A stretch of DNA of 64,000 nucleotides from Buttiauxella agrestis ATCC 33320 (GTDB lineage Bacteria > Pseudomonadota > Gammaproteobacteria > Enterobacterales > Enterobacteriaceae), in the NCBI RefSeq assembly GCF_000735355.1, contig NZ_JMPI01000020.1, positions 124,001 through 188,000 of the forward strand, given 5' to 3'. Below the pieces are notes generated by a model. The model was not told the DNA's origin. It did not search any database and worked only from the letters and a program-made list of their open reading frames with translations. A program made the position numbers and the translations under genes. Positions within the stretch are counted from its first letter, which is position 1. Each line of letters begins with the position of its first letter. This document shows positions 19,211 to 28,372 of this stretch, in pieces.

Positions 19211-20515
19211 ATGAAATTTCCCGGCAAACGTAAATCCAAACACTACTTCCCTGTCAGCGCACGCGATCCTTTATTGCAACAGGCTCAACCTGAACATGAA
19301 ACTGGCACTTCCTGGATTGTTGGGATTGACCAAACACTGGTGGATATCGAAGCCAAAGTGGACGACGAATTTGTTCATCGTTACGGTTTGAGTTTCGGGC
19401 ACTCTCTGGTTATTGAAGATGATGTTGCAGAAGCGCTGTATCAGGAACTGGTGCAAAAAGATCTGATTACTCATCAGTTTGCCGGTGGCACCATCGGTAA
19501 CACCATGCACAACTATTCGGTATTAGCCGACGACCGCTCCGTTTTACTGGGCGTGATGTGCAGCAATATCGAAATTGGTAGCTATGCCTACCGCTACCTG
19601 TGCAACACCTCCAGCCGAACCGATCTCAACTATCTGCAAGGCGTGAATGGCGCGATTGGTCGTTGCTTCACGTTGATTGGCGAGCAGGGCGAACGGACAT
19701 TTGCGATAAGCCCTGGCCACATGAACCAGCTTCGCGCTGAGAGCATTCCGGAAGAGGTGATTGCGGGCGCGTCTGCACTGGTTCTGACTTCCTACCTGGT
19801 GCGCTGCAAAGATGGCGAGCCGATGCCGGAAGCCACCATGCAGGCCATCGCCTATGCGAAAAAGTACAACGTTCCGGTGGTACTGACGCTCGGCACAAAA
19901 TACGTTATCGCGGAAAATCCGGAGTGGTGGCAGGCGTTCCTCAAAGAACACGTCTCCATTCTGGCGATGAACGAAGAAGAAGGGCTGGCGCTTACGGGCG
20001 AAAACGACCCGCTGCTGGCGGCGGATAAAGCGCTGGATTGGGTTGATTTAGTGCTCTGTACCGCCGGGCCAGTAGGTTTGTATATGGCGGCCTTTACTGA
20101 AGAATCAGCAAAACGCACCACCCAGCATCCATTGCTGCCGGGCGCGATTGCTGAGTTTAACCAGTACGAATTTAGCCGTGCGATGCGCCATAAAGATTGC
20201 CAGAACCCGATGCGTATTTTCTCGCACATCGCGCCATACATGGGCGGGCCTGAGAAAATCATGAACACCAATGGCGCGGGCGACGGCGCACTGGCGGCAC
20301 TGCTGCATGATATTACGGCGAACAACTATCATCGCTCCAACGTGCCGAATTCCAGCAAACACCAGTTTACGTGGCTGACGTATTCGTCTTTGGCTCAGGT
20401 GTGTAAATACGCGAATCGCGTGAGTTATCAGGTGTTGAATCAGCACTCTCCGCGCCTGACGCGTGGCTTGCCAGAGCGCGAAGATAGCTTAGAAGAGTCT
20501 TACTGGGAGCGTTAA
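19211..20515 (+). CDS. gsk: Inosine-guanosine kinase
   Basis: Gsk phosphorylates inosine and guanosine in purine salvage. It has 434 residues from MKFPGKRKSKHYFPVSARD, identical in length to E. coli. An upstream TTG in frame was rejected because the MKFPGKRKSKHYF start is the family start. It is a PfkB-fold kinase with the catalytic anion-hole motif NTNGAGDGALAALLHD near residue 357. It follows hemH on the same strand and faces ybaL, with a REP pair between them. Confidence 0.98.
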   Translation: MKFPGKRKSKHYFPVSARDPLLQQAQPEHETGTSWIVGIDQTLVDIEAKVDDEFVHRYGLSFGHSLVIEDDVAEALYQELVQKDLITHQFAGGTIGNTMHNYSVLADDRSVLLGVMCSNIEIGSYAYRYLCNTSSRTDLNYLQGVNGAIGRCFTLIGEQGERTFAISPGHMNQLRAESIPEEVIAGASALVLTSYLVRCKDGEPMPEATMQAIAYAKKYNVPVVLTLGTKYVIAENPEWWQAFLKEHVSILAMNEEEGLALTGENDPLLAADKALDWVDLVLCTAGPVGLYMAAFTEESAKRTTQHPLLPGAIAEFNQYEFSRAMRHKDCQNPMRIFSHIAPYMGGPEKIMNTNGAGDGALAALLHDITANNYHRSNVPNSSKHQFTWLTYSSLAQVCKYANRVSYQVLNQHSPRLTRGLPEREDSLEESYWER

Positions 20516-20530
20516 GTCCTTAGTCTGGAA

Positions 20531-20603
20531 GGTGGATGACGCGTGCGCTTATCCACCCTACAACACTCTTTCGTAGGTCGGATAAGCGAAGCGCCATCCG
20601 ACA
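20531..20603. repeat. REP pair between gsk and ybaL
   Basis: Two REP palindromes: GGTGGAT...ATCCACC (20531-20557) and GTCGGAT...ATCCGAC (from 20577 to 20602). They lie between convergent genes. Confidence 0.85.
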
Positions 20604-20618
20604 CGGCTTCATCAAAAA

Positions 20619-22295
20619 TTATCCCGACACGGTTTCCTGCACGACAGGTTTCTCCAACAACCCCATCATCGTATTCGCGATTTCACGCTCACCCATAACC
20701 ACCCGATTGGCGCCGCGTTCGGTAATGTAATCCACTTCGTCGTCATAATGCGCGCGGGCAATAATCTCGATGTCCGGGCATTTGGTGCGTGCGGTCGCGA
20801 CGATTTCACCGGCTTCGTAACCGTTGGGGATCGTCAGCAATAACCAGCGAGCGCAATCAAGATGCGCAAGATTCATGATCTCTTCGTTGGCCGCATTTCC
20901 CAGCACCGCCCGAATCCCACGCTCGCGCAGTTCATCAACGCGGCTGCGGGAGGTTTCAATCACCACCAGTGGAATGCCCTGCGCCATTAATTTCTCACCC
21001 AGCAAACTCCCCACGCGCCCAAACCCAACCAACAGGGCATGATTGCAAATATCGACCGGAATTTGCTTCTCGTCTTCGATAGCTTCTTCCAGCGTCTGCT
21101 CTTCCAGCGTTTCGGTTTTAGCCAGGTAGCGCTCAAGAATCGCAAACAAAATCGGGTTGAGCATAATCGACAGAATCGCCCCGGCCAGCACCAGATTTTG
21201 CCCGGTTTGCGGCAGCAGATTCAGCGCCATGCCCAGCCCTGCAAGAATAAAGGCGAATTCACCAATCTGCGCAAGGCTAGTAGCGATGGTTAATGCAGTC
21301 CGTTGCGAGTGGCCGAACAGGCGCACCAGGAAGAATGCCGCGAGGGATTTACCAAATACGATAATCGCCACGGTGCCCAGCACGGCGAGCGGTTCCTGAA
21401 TCAAAATCATCGGGTCGAATAACATCCCGACCGAAACAAAGAACAGCACCGCAAACGCGTCGCGCAGGGGTAAAGTGTCGTGGGCCGCACGGTGGCTGAG
21501 TTCAGATTCGTTGAGCACCATACCGGCGAAGAATGCGCCGAGTGCAAACGACACATCAAACAGTTCAACAGCGCCAAACGCGATACCCAGCGCCAGCGCC
21601 AGAACCGCAAGTGTGAACAACTCGCGCGAACCGGTTGCCGCACTTCGCGCCAGAATCCACGGCACCAGGCGGCGGCCAACAATCAACATAATCGCAATAA
21701 ACGCCACCACTTTGCCGATGGTAAACGCCATATCCAGCGACAAAGAGGCGAGGCCCACGTCGCCTTTTTCCATCATCCCGGCAACGGCTGGCAGCAGAAC
21801 CAGAGTCAGCACCATCACCAGATCTTCAACAATCAGCCAGCCAATAGCGATTTGACCGCGCTGGCTGTCGATTAATTGCCGTTCTTCAAGGGCGCGTAGC
21901 AGCACCACAGTACTGGCGGTGGAAAGACACAGGCCAAACACGATGCCGGTCATCAGCGACCAGCCCATCAGCGATGAAAGCGCCATACCCAGTAGCGTCG
22001 CCACAGCAATTTGGGCGATAGCGCCGGGAATGGCGATGGCCTTTACCGCCATCAAATCCTTCAGAGAGAAATGCAAACCGACGCCAAACATCAGCAAGAT
22101 AACGCCCAGTTCAGCTAATTCGGGCGCCAGTTTAGTATCTGCGACAAAGCCTGGCGTAAAAGGGCCGGCCAGTACCCCAGCTAATAAATAGCCCACCAAG
22201 GGTGATATACGTAGTTTGTTGGCGAGCATACCGAGCAAAAAGGCCAGTACAAGGCCGCCGACAATGGTGGTGATAAGCGGGGTGGCGTGATGCAT
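20619..22295 (-). CDS. ybaL: YbaL, CPA2-family K+/H+ antiporter with RCK domain
   Basis: This is a 558-residue protein, the same length as E. coli YbaL. About 12 transmembrane helices of the CPA2/KefBC type occupy residues 1-385 (including GVILLMFGVGLHFSLKDL). A cytoplasmic TrkA-N/RCK domain with the Rossmann motif LLVGFGRVGSLLGEKL follows from about residue 415. It probably exports K+ (or another cation) in exchange for H+ under nucleotide control. It is transcribed alone; a 223-bp upstream region separates it from fsr. Confidence 0.96.
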   Translation of the reverse strand: MHHATPLITTIVGGLVLAFLLGMLANKLRISPLVGYLLAGVLAGPFTPGFVADTKLAPELAELGVILLMFGVGLHFSLKDLMAVKAIAIPGAIAQIAVATLLGMALSSLMGWSLMTGIVFGLCLSTASTVVLLRALEERQLIDSQRGQIAIGWLIVEDLVMVLTLVLLPAVAGMMEKGDVGLASLSLDMAFTIGKVVAFIAIMLIVGRRLVPWILARSAATGSRELFTLAVLALALGIAFGAVELFDVSFALGAFFAGMVLNESELSHRAAHDTLPLRDAFAVLFFVSVGMLFDPMILIQEPLAVLGTVAIIVFGKSLAAFFLVRLFGHSQRTALTIATSLAQIGEFAFILAGLGMALNLLPQTGQNLVLAGAILSIMLNPILFAILERYLAKTETLEEQTLEEAIEDEKQIPVDICNHALLVGFGRVGSLLGEKLMAQGIPLVVIETSRSRVDELRERGIRAVLGNAANEEIMNLAHLDCARWLLLTIPNGYEAGEIVATARTKCPDIEIIARAHYDDEVDYITERGANRVVMGEREIANTMMGLLEKPVVQETVSG

Positions 22296-22487
22296 TCCGT
22301 CTCCTTTCGTGGTTAATCAGATCCAATATGTCCAAAATATAACATTTAGTTTATGACAATTTTTTAAACGATGTGTGTGCTAAATAGATAGTTTCTTTAG
22401 AAAAGGCGCATTTAGACAAAAATAAGTGCCTGATGGGTATTTTGTACGTTTAATTTAGGAAAGGTCTGGCGGAATGTGGAAGTGGTG

Positions 22488-22514
22488 AAGGGCCAGAGAG
22501 TTTCTCCGGCCCTT
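22488..22514. terminator. Hairpin downstream of fsr (possible terminator)
   Basis: AAGGGCC and GGCCCTT form a stem extended by GAGAG/CTC pairs around a short loop, immediately after the fsr stop codon. No clear T-run follows on either strand, so rho-independent termination is uncertain. Confidence 0.5.
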
Positions 22515-22518
22515 ATAA

Positions 22519-23727
22519 CTATGACTTATGGCGATAGTCAGGCAGGAATATGGTCAATATGCCGAGAAGTGGCAGGAAAGCACATATTTTATAGACTAAT
22601 TCGATACTTGTATGGTCGGCAACCAGACCCAGTACCGCGGCCCCGAGGCCACCCATACCAAACGCAAAGCCGAAGAACAGCCCGGAAACCATACCGATAC
22701 GTCCTGGCATCAACTCTTGCGCATAAACCAGAATGGCCGAAAATGCAGAGGCAAGAATAAAGCCGATGATCACCGTCAGAATCCCCGTCCATTCCAGGGA
22801 GACATACGGCAAGAACAGGGTGAATGGCGCGACGCCAAGAATCGAACCCCAAATCACGTATTTACGGCCAATCTTATCCCCAACCGGCCCGCCAATGACC
22901 GTCCCCGCCGCTACCGCAAACAGGAAAGCAAACAGATGGAACTGGGCATTTTGCACCGACAAACCAAATTTGTGCATCAGGTAGAAGGTGTAATAGCTGC
23001 TGATACTCGCCATATAAAAATACTTAGAGAAAATCAGCACTAGCAAAACAGACACCGCCTGAATCACTTTCTTGCGCGGTAGCGGGTTCGCCACCGGAGC
23101 GGCAGTTTTGCCCTTCGTCATACGATGCTGTGCGGCGTACCAACGGCTGATTTGCAACAACACGATAATCGCCAGCAGGGCCGCGAGAACGAACCAGCCG
23201 ACGTTGCCTTTACCGTATGGCGCGATAATCAGCGCAGCCAGCAGTGGCCCTAACGAGCTACCAAAGTTGCCGCCTACCTGGAAGAGTGACTGCGCAAGAC
23301 CATGACGGCCACCGGATGCCATACGAGCCACGCGTGAAGATTCCGGGTGGAATACCGATGAGCCTGTGCCAACAAGGCCCGCAGCCAGCAGCACCATCGG
23401 GAAACTGCCCGCCATGGCGAGGATAACCAGGCCGCAAAGTGTGAAGCACATACCAATCGGCAACGACCACGGCATCGGGTATTTGTCGGTGTAGTATCCT
23501 ACTACCGGCTGGAGTAGCGATGATGTCACCTGGAAAGTGAGCGTGATCATCCCAATTTGCACAAAGCTTAGCGAAAACTCGCTTTGTAGCAGCGGGTAGA
23601 GCGCCAGAATCAGCGACTGAATCATATCGTTGAGCAAATGGGAGAGGCTAATTGCCCCCAGAATGCCAAACGCGGTGCGAGCCTTTTGCGGCTCCGTTGA
23701 CGCGAGAGTTTGTTCCGAGATTGCCAT
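22519..23727 (-). CDS. fsr: Fsr, MFS fosmidomycin efflux transporter
   Basis: Fsr is a major facilitator superfamily exporter of 402 residues (E. coli 406) with 12 predicted transmembrane helices. In E. coli it confers fosmidomycin resistance when overproduced. MFS loop signatures are visible (GYYTDKYPMPWSLPIG; GDKIGRKYVIWGS). It is divergent from ushA across 189 bp. Confidence 0.95.
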   Translation of the reverse strand: MAISEQTLASTEPQKARTAFGILGAISLSHLLNDMIQSLILALYPLLQSEFSLSFVQIGMITLTFQVTSSLLQPVVGYYTDKYPMPWSLPIGMCFTLCGLVILAMAGSFPMVLLAAGLVGTGSSVFHPESSRVARMASGGRHGLAQSLFQVGGNFGSSLGPLLAALIIAPYGKGNVGWFVLAALLAIIVLLQISRWYAAQHRMTKGKTAAPVANPLPRKKVIQAVSVLLVLIFSKYFYMASISSYYTFYLMHKFGLSVQNAQFHLFAFLFAVAAGTVIGGPVGDKIGRKYVIWGSILGVAPFTLFLPYVSLEWTGILTVIIGFILASAFSAILVYAQELMPGRIGMVSGLFFGFAFGMGGLGAAVLGLVADHTSIELVYKICAFLPLLGILTIFLPDYRHKS

Positions 23728-23916
23728 AAATACCTGTAATTATTGAATTGATTGTTTTTTAACCCAGTTCACTGATGGAACCGTAGGAAATCATTACCCA
23801 GCTAACATACCTGCAGGAAAGGGACGAAGAAAGTCACAAGAGTGAAAAGTTATTTGTCTATGCTATTAGGGTTCTGCTATTGGTGCGAAAGCATTTATTA
23901 AATATGGAGATTTGCG

Positions 23917-25569
23917 ATGAAGTTCGTAGTGAAAGGGGTGACCACCGCGCTGCTAATGGCAGTCAGCTTAACCAGCGCATCTGCACTGGCCTGGGAAAAA
24001 GATAAAACTTATAACATCACCATTTTGCACACCAACGATCACCACGGTCATTTCTGGCGTAATGAACACGCTGAATATGGCCTGGCAGCACAAAAAACTC
24101 TGGTGGATAGCATTCGTAAAGAGGTGGCGGAACAGGGCGGCAGCGTGCTGTTGCTGTCCGGCGGTGATATTAATACCGGCGTTCCTGAGTCCGATTTGCA
24201 AGATGCGGAACCTGATTTTCGTGGTATGAACCTGATTGGTTACGATGCAATGGCTATCGGCAACCACGAATTCGACAAGCCGCTGACGGTTTTACGCCAG
24301 CAGGAAAAATGGGCAAAATTCCCGCTGCTTTCGGCCAACATTTACCAGAAAAGCACCGGCGAGCGTCTGTTTAAACCGTGGGCTATTTTCAAGCCGCAGG
24401 GCATTAAAATCGCGGTTATCGGTTTAACCACCGACGACACGGCAAAAATTGGTAACCCGGAAAACTTCACCGATATCGAATTCCGTAAACCGGCTGACGA
24501 AGCAAAACTGGTGATTCAGGAACTGCAAACCACTGAAAAGCCAGATGTGCTGATCGCCGCAACTCATATGGGTCACTACGATAATGGCGATCATGGTTCA
24601 AACGCGCCAGGCGATGTCGAGATGGCTCGTAGCCTGCCTGCGGGTGCGCTGACGATGATTGTCGGCGGGCATTCGCAAAACCCGGTCTGTATGGCAGCGG
24701 AAAACAAAAAGCAGGTTGATTACGTGCCGGGTACGCCATGTGCACCAGACCAGCAAAATGGCATCTGGATTGTTCAGGCGCATGAGTGGGGCAAATACGT
24801 GGGCCGCGCGGATTTCGAATTCCGTAACGGCGAGATGAAACTGGTGCATTACCAGCTGATCCCTATCAACCTGAAAAAGAAAATCACCTACGATAACGGG
24901 GAAAGTGAGCGCGTGCTCTACACGCCACAAATCCCGGAAAACCAGCAAATGCTCTCCTTGCTGACACCATTCCAGAACAAAGGTCAGGCGCAACTGAACG
25001 TAAAAGTGGGTAGCGTAAACGGCCACCTGGAAGGGGATCGCAGCAAAGTGCGTTTCGTGCAAACTAACCTGGCGCGTCTGCTGCTGGCGGCACAAATGGA
25101 CCGTACCGGTGCTGATTTCGCGGTAATGAGCGGCGGTGGTATTCGCGATTCGATTGAAGCGGGCGACATCACTTATAAAGACGTCCTCAAGGTTCAGCCG
25201 TTTGGTAACACTGTGGTTTATACCGATATGACCGGTAAAGAAGCGACGGATTATTTGAGTGCGGTGTCGCAGAAAAAACCTGATTCGGGCGCTTATCCTC
25301 AGTTCGCAAATGTCAGCTTTGTGGCAACTGCTACGGGTCTGCAAGATTTGAAAATCAAAGGTGAACCGATCGACCCGGCAAAAACCTACCGTATGGCGAC
25401 GCTAAACTTTAACGCCTCCGGCGGGGATGGTTATCCGGCTATTGATAAAAAACCAGGTTACGTAAATACCGGTTTTGTGGATGCAGAAGTGCTGAAACAG
25501 TACATCGAGAAGAATTCTCCGCTCGATGTTAATGCTTTCGAGCCGAAAGGCGAGGTGAGCTGGAAGTAA
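23917..25569 (+). CDS. ushA: UshA, periplasmic 5'-nucleotidase / UDP-sugar hydrolase
   Basis: UshA hydrolyses nucleotides and UDP-sugars in the periplasm. It has 550 residues, the E. coli length, with a signal peptide (MKFVVKGVTTALLMAVSLTSASALA). The N-terminal metallophosphatase domain shows ITILHTNDHHGHFW, GGDINTG, GNHEFD, ATHMGHYD and GGHSQNPVC, all dimetal ligand motifs. The C-terminal nucleotide-binding domain begins near residue 350. GGAG lies 8 nt before ATG. Confidence 0.98.
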   Translation: MKFVVKGVTTALLMAVSLTSASALAWEKDKTYNITILHTNDHHGHFWRNEHAEYGLAAQKTLVDSIRKEVAEQGGSVLLLSGGDINTGVPESDLQDAEPDFRGMNLIGYDAMAIGNHEFDKPLTVLRQQEKWAKFPLLSANIYQKSTGERLFKPWAIFKPQGIKIAVIGLTTDDTAKIGNPENFTDIEFRKPADEAKLVIQELQTTEKPDVLIAATHMGHYDNGDHGSNAPGDVEMARSLPAGALTMIVGGHSQNPVCMAAENKKQVDYVPGTPCAPDQQNGIWIVQAHEWGKYVGRADFEFRNGEMKLVHYQLIPINLKKKITYDNGESERVLYTPQIPENQQMLSLLTPFQNKGQAQLNVKVGSVNGHLEGDRSKVRFVQTNLARLLLAAQMDRTGADFAVMSGGGIRDSIEAGDITYKDVLKVQPFGNTVVYTDMTGKEATDYLSAVSQKKPDSGAYPQFANVSFVATATGLQDLKIKGEPIDPAKTYRMATLNFNASGGDGYPAIDKKPGYVNTGFVDAEVLKQYIEKNSPLDVNAFEPKGEVSWK

Positions 25570-25570
25570 C

Positions 25571-25656
25571 TTTTCCCCTCACCCTAACCCTCTCCCCCAG
25601 GAGAGGGGATCACTTCTTTACTCCCTCTCCTTGGGGAGAGGGCCAGGGTGAGGGCG
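25571..25656. repeat. CCCTCTCC-type repeat, two copies head to head (copy 3)
   Basis: Two copies lie in opposite orientation: CCCTCACCCTAACCCTCTCC...GGAGAGGGG (25575-25609) and CCCTCTCC...GGAGAGGG with tail CCAGGGTGAGGGC (25621-25656). Together they form one long inverted repeat that fills the gap between the convergent genes ushA and the AraC/GyrI regulator, a natural bidirectional terminator. Confidence 0.8.
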
Positions 25657-26544
25657 CTATTTCAACGGCAACAAAATATCGGTCTGCTGCGCATGTTCCG
25701 GGTGGTTTTTATCCAGCTCCAGGTAGCGGAAATAGACCGGAAAATCACGTAACTCCTCACCGCTATTGGGCAACCATTGGCGATAAAGATAGTAAACGCT
25801 ATCGCTGATTCGCTCATAAGCGCCAACATGCCGAACCACCGCGCAACGCCCGCCGGGCAGCTTTTTGCTGATAACGCCCTGTGGATTTTCAGGCACCAGA
25901 CCGTTCGCCTCCGGGATTAGCTCGCCACACACATCAAAACGAAACTCCTCACCTGGCGTGGTGGCGGGATCGCTGTAAGGCACACCGTACGTTCCTTGCG
26001 TGATGTAGTCCGAAAGTCCTGATTCTTTGCGCCATTCGATAAAACTTGCGACCGTATTATTGACGCGCATCGGGTCGCCAAGATGTTCCAGCACCGCGAC
26101 ATCCATCGGTTCGACAGTAATAATTTTCACGTCCATATTTTCTAACCTCTGCTGATTTTCCCGTCCGGGAAATTGAAAATGTACTTGCCAGTCAACCCAC
26201 ACGGGATCTTTGCGAAACTCGACGGGGGTCAGGCCGAAAGTGTTTTTGAAGGCACGGGAAAATGATTCAGGATTTTCAAATCCGGCATCCAGGGCAATAT
26301 TAATCACTCTTTCCTGCGGATGGCTCACCAACCGGAAAGAGGCCCGTTTCAGCCGCATTAACGTGATGTAACGGCTAATACTGATGCCACAGAATTGACT
26401 GAATTGCCGATGGAAATGAAAACGCGAAAAGCAGGCCACTTCGCTCAGTTGCTCGACGGTTAACGGGCTATCAAGATGCTGTTCAATATAGGCAAATACT
26501 TGCTCAAAACGTCGGGCGTAAAGCTGGTGTCTGGATTTTTTCAT
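25657..26544 (-). CDS. AraC-family regulator with C-terminal GyrI-like domain
   Basis: This is a 295-residue regulator. The N-terminal AraC DNA-binding domain has two helix-turn-helix motifs (VEQLSEVACFSRFHFHRQF and VINIALDAGFENPESFSRAF, about residues 29-98). The C-terminal half from residue ~135 (MDVKIITVEPMDVAVLEHLG ... VVRHVGAYERI) is a GyrI/SbmC-like small-molecule binding domain. It resembles Rob/SoxS-type activators with an added effector module; ligand and targets are unknown. It is absent from this position in E. coli K-12 and faces ushA. Confidence 0.93.
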   Translation of the reverse strand: MKKSRHQLYARRFEQVFAYIEQHLDSPLTVEQLSEVACFSRFHFHRQFSQFCGISISRYITLMRLKRASFRLVSHPQERVINIALDAGFENPESFSRAFKNTFGLTPVEFRKDPVWVDWQVHFQFPGRENQQRLENMDVKIITVEPMDVAVLEHLGDPMRVNNTVASFIEWRKESGLSDYITQGTYGVPYSDPATTPGEEFRFDVCGELIPEANGLVPENPQGVISKKLPGGRCAVVRHVGAYERISDSVYYLYRQWLPNSGEELRDFPVYFRYLELDKNHPEHAQQTDILLPLK

Positions 26545-26620
26545 TATTCCTCCCTCAAGGCGTTCACTTTGCCAGTCACTCGTTGCGCCGTCCTGACTGA
26601 AATTGCTCTTTTAGGAGGAA

Positions 26621-26747
26621 TATACCCGTCATACTTCAAGTTGCATGTGCGTTGGCTTTCCTCGCTCACCCCAGTCACTTACTTAAGTAAGCTCCCGGGG
26701 ATTCACTGCGTCGCCGCCTTCCTGCAACTCGAATTATTTTGGGTATA
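26621..26747. repeat. ERIC (IRU) element, full length 127 bp, second copy
   Basis: It runs from TATACCCG to GGGTATA, again exactly 127 bp, with the core CCCCAGTCACTTACTTAAG and the following GTAAGCTCCCGGGGATTCAC. The orientation is opposite to the copy at 9298. It lies between the ybaK stop and the AraC-type start. Confidence 0.95.
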
Positions 26748-26752
26748 AACCG

Positions 26753-27232
26753 CTAATCGCGGCGGGCTATTTCGGCAAAAGTAGCCTTCAGCAGTTTTGC
26801 CAGATCGGCCGCGGCCAGTTCGATATCCAGCCCACGCTTGCCGCCTGAAACATAGATAGACGAAAATTCCTGAGCAGCGGCATCAATAACTGTAGGCAGC
26901 AGTTTCTTCTGCCCCAGCGGGCTGATGCCGCCAACCAGATAACCGGTAATCCGCTGTGCCACCATGGGGTCAGCCATATCCACTTTTTTTGCGCCCAACG
27001 CTTTAGCAACTTTTTTTAAGTCGAGCTGCCCGGAAACCGGGGTCACAGCGACCGCCAGATGCTTCATATCACCGTTAATAGCCACGAGCAGCGTTTTGTA
27101 CACTTGCTCTGCATTGAGGCTGAGTTTACGCACCACCTCATCGCCAAAATTGGTTTCGCTCGGGTCATGATCGTAAGCATGTAACTGAAATGGAACACGG
27201 TTTTTTTCGAGAAGTTTTACTGCGGGCGTCAT
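26753..27232 (-). CDS. ybaK: YbaK, Cys-tRNA(Pro)/Cys-tRNA(Cys) deacylase
   Basis: YbaK clears cysteine mis-charged on tRNA-Pro, acting in trans with prolyl-tRNA synthetase. It has 159 residues, as in E. coli, starting [24 protein letters not shown]. The conserved lysine in QVYKTLLV and the [12 protein letters not shown] loop are present. The ERIC element begins 5 nt after its stop codon. Confidence 0.96.
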   Translation of the reverse strand: MTPAVKLLEKNRVPFQLHAYDHDPSETNFGDEVVRKLSLNAEQVYKTLLVAINGDMKHLAVAVTPVSGQLDLKKVAKALGAKKVDMADPMVAQRITGYLVGGISPLGQKKLLPTVIDAAAQEFSSIYVSGGKRGLDIELAAADLAKLLKATFAEIARRD

Positions 27233-27357
27233 GTCACCTTCTTAGTGCTTTTGTCTGAAAAGCGCACGAATTATTAAGCTGCGTGATATATGTTTTAATT
27301 ACTATAATCTCACTCAATAGTGATAGCGTTAATGGTCACATTGAGCGACAATTATTC

Positions 27358-27442
27358 ATCTGGTCGTTTATTCGACCAGCATAATTACAACAATATAGAA
27401 ATTCCTCTTTGACGGGCCGATAGCGATATTGGCCGTTTTTTT
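27358..27442 (+). ncRNA. chiX: ChiX small RNA
   Basis: The 3' two-thirds match E. coli ChiX closely: the seed AAATTCCTCTTTGACGG (27399-27415), then the terminator stem GGCC(G/A)ATA...TATTGGCC and a run of T. The 5' stem differs in sequence (CTGGTCG / CGACCAG with a 6-nt loop) but keeps the fold. ChiX silences chitoporin chiP mRNA and is titrated by the chb operon transcript. The location between ybaK and ybaP is as in E. coli. The 5' end is estimated from the alignment. Its last two T residues overlap the ybaP stop codon. Confidence 0.9.
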
Positions 27443-28241
27443 ATCTGGTTTTCAAGAGCTCAGGCAGATTTCCCTTCCCATAAAGATGCAACGCACCGAC
27501 GGCGACGACGTAGCGTCCGGCAGGTAACTGCTGCAAAAAATGTTGCCACTCAAGATTACGCCTATGCATAAGAACATCGTATAGCTCATCGCCAAACGTA
27601 TTGGGCAGCGCCACATTCCCACGCTGCGGCGGAGTTTCCAGCCACCAGCTAATCATCATTTGCAGCAGCCGGGCATTGGTGTGCCAGTGGGTCAACGTAT
27701 CGGTTAGCAGCGGCATTCCGCCATTGGGTAAACGGGTGAGAATATCAATCTGATGTTCAGCGCCCTCAAGCTCGATAACTGGGATCGCCATGGTTTTTGC
27801 CGCTTCCAGCATCTGAAAATCTATCCCGTAATTCGCCCGTAACCCCAGTCGCTGCGCCTGATGAGCTTGCAGCACCAGCGCAATTTGCCAGGCGGGCTGG
27901 GTTTCAATCTGGCTCAGGGGGATATCCAGTTCCTGAATTAACGACACGACTTGCGCCCAGTTTTCGGCAGACAAGCGCTGTTCGAGAGGAAGCTCGTTGG
28001 ATTGTTGCGGGAAAGGAGAACCACTTTGGGTGATATCTGCTTCGACAATCAGCGCATCCGCGTCTCTGAGCTTGTCGATGAGCTTTTCGGACAGCGGCGA
28101 CATATCGCGCGTGCCCATGTGAATACTGCCAACCAGATGCAGATGGCGATCGCCGGGCAGAACAATATCCAGAGCAGGCCAGGGATAGTGGGGAGTTGAA
28201 AGGCTTGAAAACAATGCGGTAATTCGCGATAGCAGACCCAT
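27441..28241 (-). CDS. ybaP: YbaP, TraB/GumN family protein
   Basis: This is a 266-residue TraB/GumN family protein (E. coli YbaP 264). The signature LHLVGSIHMGTRDMSPLSEK is near residue 33 and the second conserved block YVVAVGALHLYGKGNLPELL closes the protein. TraB-family proteins are proposed metal-dependent proteases/hydrolases; no defined substrate is known for YbaP. It is convergent with and touches the ChiX gene. The gene ybaQ, which follows in E. coli, is absent: only 131 bp lie between ybaP and copA. Confidence 0.93.
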   Translation of the reverse strand: MGLLSRITALFSSLSTPHYPWPALDIVLPGDRHLHLVGSIHMGTRDMSPLSEKLIDKLRDADALIVEADITQSGSPFPQQSNELPLEQRLSAENWAQVVSLIQELDIPLSQIETQPAWQIALVLQAHQAQRLGLRANYGIDFQMLEAAKTMAIPVIELEGAEHQIDILTRLPNGGMPLLTDTLTHWHTNARLLQMMISWWLETPPQRGNVALPNTFGDELYDVLMHRRNLEWQHFLQQLPAGRYVVAVGALHLYGKGNLPELLKTR

Positions 28242-28297
28242 TTGCAGATTCCCTGGCTAAAAAGTCATGCTACCGCTGCGATGAGTCGGGTGCAAAT

Positions 28298-28325
28298 TTC
28301 CCCACGGTTTTTACACCGTGGGGAA
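28298..28325. terminator. Hairpin downstream of copA
   Basis: The 11-bp perfect stem TTCCCCACGGT / ACCGTGGGGAA with a 6-nt loop lies 48 bp past the copA stop. The flanking A/T tracts are short (AAATTT on the left), so termination for the leftward copA transcript is plausible rather than certain. Confidence 0.6.
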
Positions 28326-28340
28326 GGTCGTTGTGTTTTC

Positions 28341-28370
28341 GTCGTCCGGATAGGCGTAGCGCCATCCGAC
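28341..28370. repeat. REP element next to the copA stop
   Basis: A single REP palindrome (GTCCGGAT...GCCATCCGAC) lies two bases from the copA stop codon, between copA and ybaP. Confidence 0.8.
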
Positions 28371-28372
28371 AT

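Noticed and set aside
24598-25344. 248-codon minus-strand frame within ushA
   Set aside because: Fully inside a well-conserved gene; His/Arg-rich translation without domains.
26476-26748. 90-codon frame covering the second ERIC element
   Set aside because: It runs through the repeat and into the AraC-type gene's upstream region; an accident of the ERIC sequence.
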